From positions 62,001 through 126,000 of the forward strand of contig CAWKIA010000019.1 of NCBI GenBank assembly GCA_963849635.1: 64,000 nt of DNA, in the 5' to 3' direction. Each line of letters opens with the position of its first letter. Position 1 is the first letter of the stretch. This document shows, one piece after another, positions 34,253 to 42,930 of this stretch. The position numbers and the translations under genes were made by a program. The notes beneath the pieces are model-generated. The model ran no database searches. It was not told the DNA's origin and saw only the letters and a program-made list of their open reading frames with translations. The DNA is from CAVRUD01 sp963849635 (GTDB taxonomy: Bacteria; Chloroflexota; Chloroflexia; Thermomicrobiales; UBA6265).

Positions 34253-35026
34253 ATGGCCGACGTTCGCGTCTTCTATGGCGACTACTCCCCTGAGATGCTG
34301 CTCGCGGACCCACACGTCCATACCAACCGGTCCGACGGGTGGTGGGAGCCGGAACGCCTTGCCGAGGCGGCTGTCGCGCGCGGCTTGAGCGCGATCGGCG
34401 TCACCGACCACGACGACATCGCCGCTGGCTTCGCCGTGGCGGATGCGGCGGCCAAGCGCGGGTTGCCGCTCCGTGTCTACATCGGGCAGGAGATCTCGGC
34501 GCGGGTCGAGGGTCACGACGTCCACGTGCTCGGCCTCGATCTGACGGACGAAGTACGCCCGTGGCAGTCGATCCCGGCGACGGTCGACGCGATCCTGAAG
34601 CAGGGGGGCTTCCCGATCCTGCCGCACCCACGGCCGGCCGGCCGCGGTCTCCCGACCTACGCGCAGATCCTGGCGCTCGATCTGCCGGTGGCAGTCGAGA
34701 TCTACAACGCCAGCATGGTCGATCTCAGGCGGCTGCGCGACCGCTCGCTGCCGGATGCGAACCATGAGGCGCGTGCCTTCTACGAGGCGAACCGCGAACG
34801 GCTCGCCGGCGCGGTCGGCGGGACCGATGCCCATTTCCGAACGATCGGCCGGGGCCTCACTGCGTACCGCGGCGACCTGCGCGAAGCGATCGCCAAGCGT
34901 GAGACAGCCGTGCTCTACCGGCCGGAGCGGGAACGGCTCCGGCCGTGGGATCCGGTGGGCTATGTTACGGGGCTCCGGCGGCTAGATCGTCGCCGGAGCG
35001 AGAAGTATGGTCCCCGCCCTCGCTGA
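34253..35026 (+). CDS. PHP-domain metal-dependent phosphoesterase-like protein, 257 aa
   Basis: A member of the polymerase and histidinol phosphatase superfamily. Metal ligands are seen in DPHVHTNRSDG (about residues 17-27), TDHDD, GQEIS, ILPHPRP and GGTDAHF, in the correct order for a full domain. Such proteins hydrolyse phosphoesters of nucleotides or histidinol phosphate. The ATG at 34253 starts the homology, but the ribosome site is weak; longer open frame upstream is unlikely protein. It appears intact although it lies among gene fragments within the insertion. Confidence 0.8.
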   Translation: MADVRVFYGDYSPEMLLADPHVHTNRSDGWWEPERLAEAAVARGLSAIGVTDHDDIAAGFAVADAAAKRGLPLRVYIGQEISARVEGHDVHVLGLDLTDEVRPWQSIPATVDAILKQGGFPILPHPRPAGRGLPTYAQILALDLPVAVEIYNASMVDLRRLRDRSLPDANHEARAFYEANRERLAGAVGGTDAHFRTIGRGLTAYRGDLREAIAKRETAVLYRPERERLRPWDPVGYVTGLRRLDRRRSEKYGPRPR

Positions 35027-35231
35027 GGAAGGCGAGCGGCGGTTTGTGAGGACCTCGGCCAACCGCACGACCATCGCTGTGTCAATGGCCTCGCCCAATT
35101 TGCACCGGGCGTTCTCGTCGACGTCGATCCAGGGGAGGATATCATCGAGTGTGTCGAGTCGCCCTGAGACCTCCTCCTCATACGGAAGACCGGTGGCAGG
35201 TTCGAGAGCGGCCCTATGACTCGAGCCATAT

Positions 35232-35585
35232 TCATTGACTCGCCTTCGTTGCGCTTAGTGCTCTATCCGGGTCTGCTGCCTGGCGAGCCAAATCCTCTCG
35301 TGTTCTCTTTCGCGGTGGCGAATGTCCAATCCTTATCGCCCTGAGGGCCGGCTCACTCAACCCTGTCGCGGCTGCCCGGTCCGCGAGCCGAATCTGCCTG
35401 ACGATTGATAGCGCCTCGGTGACCCAAGCATCGCGCTTCCGATCCGGGTAATCCGTCCAGATCGACTCGGCATCATACTCGAGTTCCGCCTCGACCTCTT
35501 CGAGTCTGTTCGATTCCAGGTCGACGTGGACTAAAAGCGTTGGCGCCCTTCTCGTTGGAGTAGCCCAACGGCTTTGCGCTCGCAT
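35232..35585 (-). CDS. Hypothetical protein with possible HTH, 117 aa; may be a remnant
   Basis: A charged protein. An acidic N-terminal half (LESNRLEEVEAELEYDAESIW) is followed by a basic half with a helix-turn-helix-like piece (AATGLSEPALRAIRIG, then SPPRKRTREDLARQ). Another convincing coding stretch lies downstream on the same strand in a different frame (about 34990-35230: ILPWIDVDENARCKLGEAID). The two may be parts of a single gene broken by a frameshift. Family unknown. Confidence 0.45.
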   Translation of the reverse strand: MRAQSRWATPTRRAPTLLVHVDLESNRLEEVEAELEYDAESIWTDYPDRKRDAWVTEALSIVRQIRLADRAAATGLSEPALRAIRIGHSPPRKRTREDLARQAADPDRALSATKASQ

Positions 35586-35900
35586 AGCCGCCCATCCGCT
35601 CCCGCGCTCTTCGCTTCAGGGTGGAAGCCGAGTTCGCCGAGCACGTCTCGCTAGGACTTAACCTTGGCCGCGATTTCCCACGCACTCCAAAGCGAACTCG
35701 ACTATGCGGCGATCCAGCTTGGTTTGCACGTCTTACGGCTAGTGAATAGTGCAACCCAGTTGTTCACCGCCCGGCCGCGCCGTGGATGGGGCCGGGCGGG
35801 TTCAATTGTTCTCTCGTGCGATGTAGGTGCGATCAGTCGGCGGCGAGGGCCGCCGCGTCCTCCGACGTCCAGCGCAGCACTAAGCCGGCAAGATGTTGCG
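35586..35900. other. Right end of the insertion, no clear gene
   Basis: About 315 bases between the hypothetical protein and the right direct repeat. No complete gene is evident. The bases next to the repeat do not form an inverted match with the left end. Confidence 0.4.
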
Positions 35901-35909
35901 TGCGTGGAG
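35901..35909 (+). repeat. Right 9-bp direct repeat of the insertion
   Basis: TGCGTGGAG, identical to 30212-30220; codes for Cys-Val-Glu in the uninterrupted gene. Confidence 0.8.
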
Positions 35910-36759
35910 ATGCACTGGGTAGCCGCGCGGCTGCTGCGAACGATGCCGGAGGCGATCCCGACCGATGTGGCCGACCGGGCGCGGGCGGCGATGCGAGAGG
36001 TGTTGACGGCAGAGAACCTGGCGACGGAGGTGCGGACGTTTACGGAGCTGCGGTCGTTCGAGCGGCCCTATGGCTGGGGGTGGCTGCTGACGCTGGCGCA
36101 CGAGCTGGACGGATGGGACGACCCGGATGGGCGGGTGTGGGCAGAGGCGGTGCGCCCGCTGGCGGAGTTGCTCGGCGGACGGATGGCGACGTGGCTACCG
36201 GCGATGACGTACCCGCAGCGGACGGGTGTGCATCCGAACACGGCCTTCGCGATGTCCCGGTCGCTCGATTGGGCGGAGGCGCGAGCGGCGGCGGGCGAGC
36301 CAGCGTTGCTGGAGGCGATCCGGGGAGCGACGGCGCGGTGGTTTTTGGAGGATGTCGATTATCCGGCCCGGTACGAGCCATCGGGAGCGGATTTTTTGTC
36401 CGCGGCGCTGACCGAGGCAGAGTTGGTCTCACGAATTCTGTCGGCTGGGGATTTTTGGGCGCTGGCTCGATGGGTTCCTGCCCGGTTTAGTCCGGTCTGA
36501 ACCAAAGGAACTGTTTACCCCGGCGGTAGTGGCTGATGCGAGCGATGGGCAGATGGCTCACTTGCACGGGCTGAATCTGAGCCGGGCTTGGGCATTTGCG
36601 GTGATCGCGGACCGGCTGCCGGATGGCGATGCGCGAGCTGAGCCGCTGCGGGCGGCGGCGGCGACACATACTGCGGTGTCGCTGGGCGAGGTGTGTGGGA
36701 GCGACTACATGGTGGAGCACTGGTTGGCGGTGTACGCGGTCTTGCTGCCGGGGGAATAA
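35901..36759 (+). pseudogene. DUF2891 gene, 3' part (with frameshift)
   Basis: It resumes the DUF2891 sequence at CVEMHWVAARLLRTMPE and runs through FERPYGWGWLLTLA, HPNTAFAMSRSLDWA and EPSGADFLSAAL. At about 36457-36459 one extra G in TTTTTGGGCGC shifts the frame. Deleting it restores FWRWLDGFLPGLVRSEP, leading to DGQMAHLHGLNLSRAW and the normal end DYMVEHWLAVYAVLLPGE. With the 5' part the protein would be about 355 residues, typical of the family. Function of DUF2891 is unknown. Confidence 0.85.
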
Positions 36760-37318
36760 GGCGGGCAATTGGAGAGGATTGGTGCGACGGTAGGCGAGCG
36801 TGGGGTTATCCCGTGCTATGGCCTGGCGACAGCAGCGGTATGCTTACTTTATGAGCAGGAACAACCCCTGTGACTGGTAGTCAATAATCTGCCGATGAGA
36901 TCGCTGAACGGGACAGATTATTGGTGTGATCGCGAAAGCTAATGCGGATAATAATTGCAATCATAAAGCTGTACTTGTGTTTGCACATCGAGGATAAGGT
37001 TGACACCATTTTGTGGGGTGTGGGATAACCTGTCCACCGGTGGCTCGTGCGCCCACGCGTTCATGGCTGGGTTCGCGGCATTGGGTCCCGGAATCTCTCG
37101 ATCTGGATGGCGCGGGGAGCGCCGCTGAGATCGGAATCACATCCCGGTAGTTCCTGGCTGGCGGTCAATCGTATTCGCGTTCGTTTGGCGTCCAGACACT
37201 ATACAGACCGTGCGTCGCGGCCCCCACGCGATCGCAATCCGTCCCGATTGGGCGTCCCGCAGCGCCGATATTCTCGGCTTGCCGGCGTGCGATACGGGTG
37301 GAGCTGAGGAGCGACCCC
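36760..37318. other. Intergenic region, 559 bases, with inverted repeat
   Basis: The AT-richest stretch of the window (36840-37010). A 10-bp inverted repeat CAATAATCTG (36882-36891) and CAGATTATTG (36914-36923) looks like an operator. The promoter of the M23 gene probably lies here. Short frames do not look coding. Confidence 0.45.
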
Positions 37319-38779
37319 GTGTCGATCGCGTCTCTCGTGCGACTCCGCCGATCAAAGCCGGCATCTCGGGCATCACGCCTCTTGCTGGTGTTCGTGCTCG
37401 TGGCCGCATCGCTCACGTTGGCGGGGTTGACGCCCAGGCCGGCGGCGGCGGCCTGGGCCGTGACGACCTCCGATCTCAACCTGCGCGAGGGGCCGGGCAC
37501 CGAGTACGCGGTTATCCTGGTGATTCCGAATGGGGCGGGTGTCAACATCGTCGAGAACATGCAGAACGGCTTTTTCCGGGTCCGGTACAACGGCGTGTCG
37601 GGGTGGGCGTCGGCGGACTTCCTCGATCGCTCAGGGGGAGGGAATCCGTCGCCGGGTGGCAGTGGGACGGCGACGGTCTCGTCCGACTTGAACCTGCGAG
37701 CCGGACCGAGCACGTCCGATCAGGTGCTGGCTGTGATGCCAACGGGGGCCGTGGTGACGCTGGCTGGCGTGAATCACAACGGCTTCGCTTCGGTGGTCTA
37801 CAACGGCGTGTGGGGGTGGGCGTCGCTCGACTTCCTCGATGGCGGCTCGTCAAGTCCTGGCGGGAGCGGAACCGCTGTCACTACGTCGGATCTGAACCTG
37901 CGGGCGGGACCCAGCACCGGCGACAGCGTGTTGCGGGTGATGCCGCCGGGAGTGACCGTCTCGCTGACCGGGAGTAGTAGTAACGGCTTCCTCTCGATCG
38001 TCTACGACGGCATCGAGGGGTGGGCCTCCGCGGACTTCCTTTCGACCGACGGCGCGCCAGTGCCGTCACCGGGCGGGGAGGGCACGGCGGCGACCACGAC
38101 GAGTTCACTCAATCTCCGCTCCGGTCCGAGCACCGGGAATTCGGTGTTGACGGTGATGCCGGCAGGGGCCTCGATCACGGTGACGGGTGACCCACAAAGC
38201 GGGTTCTACCCGGCGACCTACAACGGCACGAGCGGGTGGGCGTTCGCCGACTTCGTCTCGTTCGGCGGGAGTGATCCGGGTCCCGTGGGGAGCGGCATCA
38301 TCTTCCCGTTTGCGGGCGGCACCTGGACGGTGATCCAGGGGTACAACGGCGGCACTCATCAGAATCGCAGCGCCTTCGCTCAGTACTACTACGCGATGGA
38401 CTGGGCCCGGGCAGATGGCAACACCGCCGGCCAGCCGATCTACTCTCCCGTCAACGGCACTGTCCTCTGGCAGGATCCCGGCTCTGGCGGCATCCTGATC
38501 GACGTCGGCAACGGCTACACCATCGCGATGTTCCACGTTACCTTCGAAGGCTGGCTCACCGGCGGCGTCGCCGTCTCCCAGGGCGACTACCTCGGTACCA
38601 TCTCCGGCCCCGGCGGTCCCGGCTACCAGTCGACGCCCCACGTCGACATGACGCTTTGGCTAGGAAGTGGCCTGGACCACGTCGCTGCGCCCTTCTCCGG
38701 CGCCAATGCTATCGCCGGCTGGGATTTTCCAGACAACGGCGGCTACAACCAATACATTGGGACGGCGGTAAGTCCATAG
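37319..38779 (+). CDS. Secreted protein with four SH3b repeats and an M23-like peptidase domain, 486 aa
   Basis: A cell-wall-directed protein. A signal peptide (LLLVFVLVAASLTLAGL...AAAAWA) is followed by four SH3b repeats of about 75 residues, each with LNLR-GPST and YNG-GWASADFL, joined by Gly/Ser/Pro linkers. The C-terminal 150 residues form a LytM/M23-like fold: AMDWARADGN, PIYSPVNGTVLW, IAMFHV and HVDMTLW supply the expected Asp and His positions. It likely cleaves peptidoglycan cross-bridges. GTG 37319 is chosen because GAGGAG lies eight bases upstream. Confidence 0.85.
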   Translation: MSIASLVRLRRSKPASRASRLLLVFVLVAASLTLAGLTPRPAAAAWAVTTSDLNLREGPGTEYAVILVIPNGAGVNIVENMQNGFFRVRYNGVSGWASADFLDRSGGGNPSPGGSGTATVSSDLNLRAGPSTSDQVLAVMPTGAVVTLAGVNHNGFASVVYNGVWGWASLDFLDGGSSSPGGSGTAVTTSDLNLRAGPSTGDSVLRVMPPGVTVSLTGSSSNGFLSIVYDGIEGWASADFLSTDGAPVPSPGGEGTAATTTSSLNLRSGPSTGNSVLTVMPAGASITVTGDPQSGFYPATYNGTSGWAFADFVSFGGSDPGPVGSGIIFPFAGGTWTVIQGYNGGTHQNRSAFAQYYYAMDWARADGNTAGQPIYSPVNGTVLWQDPGSGGILIDVGNGYTIAMFHVTFEGWLTGGVAVSQGDYLGTISGPGGPGYQSTPHVDMTLWLGSGLDHVAAPFSGANAIAGWDFPDNGGYNQYIGTAVSP

Positions 38780-38883
38780 CCGAGCTCTCCGGGCACGCGA
38801 GAAGCGGGACGAGTTTTGCCATGCTGCGACCATCCGCATTCGAAGCCCGACCGCCGTACGCCACGCTACAAGGGAGGTCTTCC

Positions 38884-39110
38884 GTGATCGTCGCGCGTCA
38901 GGCGTTCCAGGCCAAAATCGGTCTCGGATCCTGACCGATGCCACTGGCCCCTTTTTCACCGTCGTCACCGAAAACGAGCATGAAGGATTCTCCGCCTGGG
39001 AGAGCTCGTTCCGCGAGGCGATGGATCAACCGTTGATGGGCGAGTGGTTGGGGAGAATGATGCCGTTAATCGAGTCTGGAAGCCGCGAGTCTTACAACAT
39101 CGTCAAGTAA
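38884..39110 (+). pseudogene. NIPSNAP/dimeric alpha-beta barrel protein with internal deletion
   Basis: A perfect ribosome site (AGGGAGG) and GTG begin IVARQAFQAKIG, then a stop follows at 38932. The C-terminal half continues in another frame: LTDATGPFFTVVTENEHEGF, SAWESSFREAMDQP, MMPLIESGSRESYNIVK, ending at 39110. About 30 codons of the normal middle are missing. A small, clearly decayed gene. Confidence 0.7.
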
Positions 39111-39211
39111 CTGCTACCGGGCTCGAGCGGCTTACAAGGGCTGAGTCTGCCAAGATCCGCTCGGGAGCGGTCATCAGGCGAAGGGCAGATCGGAAATGAA
39201 GGCAAAAGAAG

Positions 39212-39246
39212 CGGGGCGGCTCGTACGAGCCGCCCCGTGGTCTCTT
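39212..39246 (+). terminator. GC-rich hairpin, probable terminator
   Basis: A 26-base perfect palindrome (39212-39237) of GGGGCGGCTCG arms, followed by GGTCTCTT. It would end the transcript of the M23 gene or the pseudogene. Confidence 0.6.
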
Positions 39247-39626
39247 GGCTGAGTCACAACGACGGGAACGAGTCCCTCGTTATGCCGCCGTGCTGTCCTG
39301 TTTACGCAATCGTCTACCCCCTGAGTAAGCCGGAGGGACAACGACGGCTCGGGGTCCTATGGCCATCTCGTTCCACCGCACCGCCGTCTCGATCCTAACA
39401 ACGGGCCACCCATTCGTCAATGCCCGCGCCAACCGGTCGTCAACAATCGGGGTCGTCAGGACCTGGTGCCGGACGTGCGGGCACACGCCGCCGAACAGGA
39501 GCGTGTCGGCTGTGCCCAGTTCCGTCGCCCAATTCGGCAATGTTGCCGATGCGGCGATTTGGCGCGCGCGGTACTTTAGGAACACGACCGAAGAAGGGGG
39601 GGTCGGAACCCGGAGGTAGACACCCC
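39247..39626. other. Upstream region of the STAND regulator, 380 bases
   Basis: A 101-codon minus-strand frame (39280-39585, GTG start) has protein-like content (TALTNGWPVVRIETAVRW) but no ribosome site. I leave it uncalled. The regulator's promoter should be here. Confidence 0.3.
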
Positions 39627-42104
39627 ATGCGAACCTACGAAGAGACGCAATTTGGGCGACGGCTGCGGGAGCATCGCGAGCGCTCCGGCCTCACCCAGGA
39701 GGAGTTGGCGGAACGGGCCGGGCTGAGCATCGATGCCATCAGCGCCCTGGAGCGCGGCCTACGTCGCCATCCCCATCCGTCCACCGTGCGTTCCCTTTCC
39801 GCCGCTCTCGCGCTCTCGGATGTCGAGCGTGCCGATCTGATTGCCACGGCCGGGCGCGCGGTTCCGGACCAACCGGCGCGACCATCGAACGGTAATGGCG
39901 CTCCGCGGTCCGGCGGCCTGCCGTCACCATTGACCAACCTGGTCGGGCGCGAGCGCGAGATCGCCGAGAACTGCGCGTTGCTGCGGCGCGACGACGTCCG
40001 GCTCCTGACCCTGACCGGGCCCGGCGGCGTCGGAAAGACACGGTTGGCCGTGCAGGTGGCGCGGGAGGTTGCTCCTGACATTGCGGACGGAGCGATCTTC
40101 GTGCCGCTCGCGGCCACGCACGATGCCGAACTGGTGCCGACGGCGATCGCCTCGGCGATGGGGATCCCGGAGGTCGTCGGACGCCAGATGGCCGACGTGC
40201 TAGTCGGCTATCTCCACGACCGCGAGCTGCTGCTCGTGCTCGACAATTTCGAGCAGATCCTTGCAGCGGCGCCGGCCGTGGCGACGCTCCTGCAGCGCTG
40301 CCCGCGGTTGAAGGCGCTGGTCACTAGCCGCGCCCGCCTGCTCGTTTCCGGCGAGCACGACATCCCAGTTGCTCCGCTCGACCTACCCGATGTCGGGGAT
40401 TCGCCCTCTGCCGATACGCTGTACGCCTTCCCGGCCACCCGCCTCTTCCTCGATCGCGCGGCCCGCCCTGTGACCGATGCCGATGCCCCAATCGTGGCCG
40501 AGATCTGCCGCCGTCTCGACGGCATCCCGCTCGCGATCGAGTTGGCAGCAGCCCACACCCGTGTCCTGCCGCTGCGCGATCTCCTCGCCCGACTTGAGCC
40601 GCGACTGCCCATCTTGACCGGCGGCCCCCGCGATCTACCCCACCGCCTCCAGACCATGCGCGACGCCATCGCCTGGAGCTACGACCTCCTCACCCCCGAC
40701 GAGCAAACCTACTTCCGCCGCCTCGCCGTCTTCGTCGGCGGCTTCACGCTGGACGCCGCCGAGGTCACCGCCAGGGACGAGAGACGAGGGACAAAGAGCC
40801 ATTCGCCTCGTCCGTCGTCTCTCGAATTGCTCAGCTCGCTCGTCGATAAGAGTCTCGTCCGCCAACAGCAAGGACCGGCTGGGGAAGCGCGATTCCGGAT
40901 GTTGGAGACGATCCGAGAGTTTGGGCTGGAGCAGCTGGCGGCACGGGGTGAGGAGGACGAGGCTCGAGCGGGTCACGCGGCATGGTATCTCGACTTCGCG
41001 AGTCAGGTGGACGCCGACCTGGAAGGGCCGGAGATGTTCCGCTGGCTGCTACGGGTCGAGGAGGAACATGCCAACCTGCGCGCTGCCATCGCCTGGTACA
41101 AGACCCGTGGCGAGACCGCCTCCGCTCTGCGCCTGGGCGCGGGTCTCTCGGCCTTCTGGTGGTATCGCGGCCATTATCGCGAGGGCAGGGAACAGCTCGA
41201 AGCACTCCTCGATCTCCCGGGCGCCCGAGAGCATCACCTTGCCTGGGCGCGGGCGATGACCGGGCTGGCGACATTGCACTACAAGAGCGGCAACGAGTTG
41301 CCGCGCGTCGCTGGCATGCACGAGGAGGCGGTTGCCGTCTGGCGTGGGATCGGGGACCGGGAGCGACTTTGCTACGCCCTCTGGTGCCAGGGGCTGGCGC
41401 TCGGCGGCACTGACGACGTGCAGGCGGTCGCCGTTCTCACTGAGGCGCGGGGGATCGCCCAAGGACTCGGCATGCCCTGGCTGATGGCGCCGTGTGACTT
41501 TGCGATGACCCGGATCTTGCGCTCCCATGGTGATCTGCAGGCGGCGGAGGCTCTCGGCAGCCGAGTGCTGCAGCTAGCCCAGGAGATGGGCCATCCGATC
41601 GGCATATCGCTCTCCCTGGTCGCGCTCGGCCACATCGCGCTGGATCGTGGCGACGTGCCTCTGGCGGCGGCGCGGATTCGGGAGTGCTTGGAGTACCTGA
41701 GCGACCTCGGCCGACGGTGGGGCACGGCCGGGCGGCTGAAAGGGATCGCGGCGGTCGCGGCCGCTCCCTGGGGGATCCCCGCTAGCCTGGAGGGTCTGGC
41801 CGCGGCGGCGGGCAAATGGGGCGCCCCAGCTCGCGGCGCCCGCCTCTTCGGCGCTTCGGCGGTGCTGCGGGAAATGGCGGGCTACGGGATGGAACCGGTC
41901 GACCGGCCGGGGTTCGCGCGCTGGATAGCGGAGACCCGGGCCCAGTTGGGCGAGACGGCTTTCACCGAAGCCTGGGCGGAGGGCCGCGGTCTGACGGTCG
42001 ACGACGCCGTCGCCGAGGCACTGGCCATTGCCGCATTCATCGTCGACGATGGCAGGCCGACCGTGCGTGAAGCCCCTGCTGCGGTTAAGGGCGACGACCG
42101 CTGA
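39627..42104 (+). CDS. XRE-type HTH / STAND ATPase / TPR regulator, 825 aa
   Basis: A large signal-transduction protein. An XRE-family helix-turn-helix lies at about residues 8-75 (LTQEELAERAGLSIDAISALERG). The NTPase follows, with Walker A GPGGVGKT at 131-138, Walker B LLVLDNFEQIL and sensor regions PRLKALVTSR and LDGIPLAIELAAA. Winged-helix and TPR-like repeats fill the C-terminal half. In STAND proteins the TPR arm senses a ligand and the NTPase drives oligomerisation. The ATG at 39627 follows GGAGG. The stop overlaps the convergent methyltransferase gene by 20 bases. A palindrome-coded patch sits at 40771-40826. Confidence 0.9.
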   Translation: MRTYEETQFGRRLREHRERSGLTQEELAERAGLSIDAISALERGLRRHPHPSTVRSLSAALALSDVERADLIATAGRAVPDQPARPSNGNGAPRSGGLPSPLTNLVGREREIAENCALLRRDDVRLLTLTGPGGVGKTRLAVQVAREVAPDIADGAIFVPLAATHDAELVPTAIASAMGIPEVVGRQMADVLVGYLHDRELLLVLDNFEQILAAAPAVATLLQRCPRLKALVTSRARLLVSGEHDIPVAPLDLPDVGDSPSADTLYAFPATRLFLDRAARPVTDADAPIVAEICRRLDGIPLAIELAAAHTRVLPLRDLLARLEPRLPILTGGPRDLPHRLQTMRDAIAWSYDLLTPDEQTYFRRLAVFVGGFTLDAAEVTARDERRGTKSHSPRPSSLELLSSLVDKSLVRQQQGPAGEARFRMLETIREFGLEQLAARGEEDEARAGHAAWYLDFASQVDADLEGPEMFRWLLRVEEEHANLRAAIAWYKTRGETASALRLGAGLSAFWWYRGHYREGREQLEALLDLPGAREHHLAWARAMTGLATLHYKSGNELPRVAGMHEEAVAVWRGIGDRERLCYALWCQGLALGGTDDVQAVAVLTEARGIAQGLGMPWLMAPCDFAMTRILRSHGDLQAAEALGSRVLQLAQEMGHPIGISLSLVALGHIALDRGDVPLAAARIRECLEYLSDLGRRWGTAGRLKGIAAVAAAPWGIPASLEGLAAAAGKWGAPARGARLFGASAVLREMAGYGMEPVDRPGFARWIAETRAQLGETAFTEAWAEGRGLTVDDAVAEALAIAAFIVDDGRPTVREAPAAVKGDDR
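40778..40824. repeat. Palindromic repeat inside the STAND gene
   Basis: CGAGAGACGA (40778-40787) is complementary to TCGTCTCTCG (40815-40824). It encodes a charged, out-of-family insert (DERRGTKSHSPRPSS) in frame. Confidence 0.5.
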
Positions 42105-42930
42105 CGACCGAGATCGTCACCGTGCCGAAGAATTGGCCGGCCTCGTCCGCTTCGGCCAGACCTTGCGTCCACCGTTCACCCGCCTCCACGGTGATGGTCC
42201 CGGCGGTGACCGCTTGCTCGATGCCGTCGCCGATGTGGGCGAGGTGCTGGGCAAGGTTGAAGTCGGTCACGACCGGCGCGAAAGACACGGCGCTCACATC
42301 GGCCAGGCCGGCACGACCGAGGAGCCCGTAGAGCTGACGGCCCATCCACGGGTTGCGGATCCCGGCGGAGATTCCGTCCAGCACCGCCCGGGTGGTTTCG
42401 CGATGGGGCGAGTCGATCGCCAGCGTACCCCAGTCGGTGTCCGCCACCACGACGCGGCCGCCGGGCTTGGTCACCCGAATCAACTCGGCCAGGGCCTGCT
42501 CTGGATCGTTCAGGTGCTGGAGGACGCGGTCGGCGCGGACGCCGTCGAAGGCTTCGTCCTCGAAGTGGAGCCGGTGGGCGTCCCCGACCCGGAACTCGAG
42601 CGACCGACCGAAACCTTCCCTGCGGCGGCGGGACTCTTCGATCATCTCCTCGCTCACGTCCAGGCCCACAACCGAGCCGCCTGGTCCTACGATCCCGGCC
42701 AGGGATTCTGCGTCGTCGCCGGTCCCGCAGCCCACGTCGAGTGCGCGGTCACCGGGGTTTAGGCCGAGCAACGCGTAGGAAGCCTGCTTGTAGGCCTGGA
42801 CCGCGCCTTGACGAGTGACGGCGTCGAGGTAGCTGACGAACCTGTTTGGATCGGCCGTGTGGTCGACCGAGTTCCAGGTGGACGACGTCAAACCATGGAG
42901 TTCGGCTTCAGCCGGTCTTGTCCGATTCAT
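42085..42930 (-). CDS. SAM-dependent class I methyltransferase, 281 aa
   Basis: A Rossmann-fold methyltransferase of the UbiE/CoQ5-like type. Motif I is LDVGCGTGDD (about residues 63-72), the acidic strand is VVGLDVSEEM, and FDGVRADRVLQHLNDP and VTKPGGRVVVADTDW follow. The ATG overlaps the stop of the upstream ligase gene by four bases (ATGA), so both are made from one message. It could methylate a product of the ligase, but the acceptor is unknown. Confidence 0.88.
   Translation of the reverse strand: MNRTRPAEAELHGLTSSTWNSVDHTADPNRFVSYLDAVTRQGAVQAYKQASYALLGLNPGDRALDVGCGTGDDAESLAGIVGPGGSVVGLDVSEEMIEESRRRREGFGRSLEFRVGDAHRLHFEDEAFDGVRADRVLQHLNDPEQALAELIRVTKPGGRVVVADTDWGTLAIDSPHRETTRAVLDGISAGIRNPWMGRQLYGLLGRAGLADVSAVSFAPVVTDFNLAQHLAHIGDGIEQAVTAGTITVEAGERWTQGLAEADEAGQFFGTVTISVVSGRRP

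Larger units (their letters stand above)
30221..35900. mobile_element. 5.68-kb insertion splitting the DUF2891 gene
   Basis: The segment is flanked by the 9-bp direct repeat TGCGTGGAG and separates two halves of one gene. Contents, left to right: comM fragment (minus), beta-propeller protein (minus), zincin-like protein (minus), broken GMC oxidoreductase (plus), PHP protein (plus), small hypothetical (minus). Genes at 30.6-33.1 kb have nearly all codons ending in G or C, more extreme than neighbours by eye. I see no terminal inverted repeat and no transposase or integrase, so the mechanism is open. Confidence 0.7.

Noticed and set aside
30221..35900. Assembly chimera as sole explanation of the split DUF2891 gene
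   Set aside because: A chance misjoin would be unlikely to resume the same gene at the exact next codon in the same orientation with a shared 9-bp repeat. It is kept as a point to check, not as the main reading.
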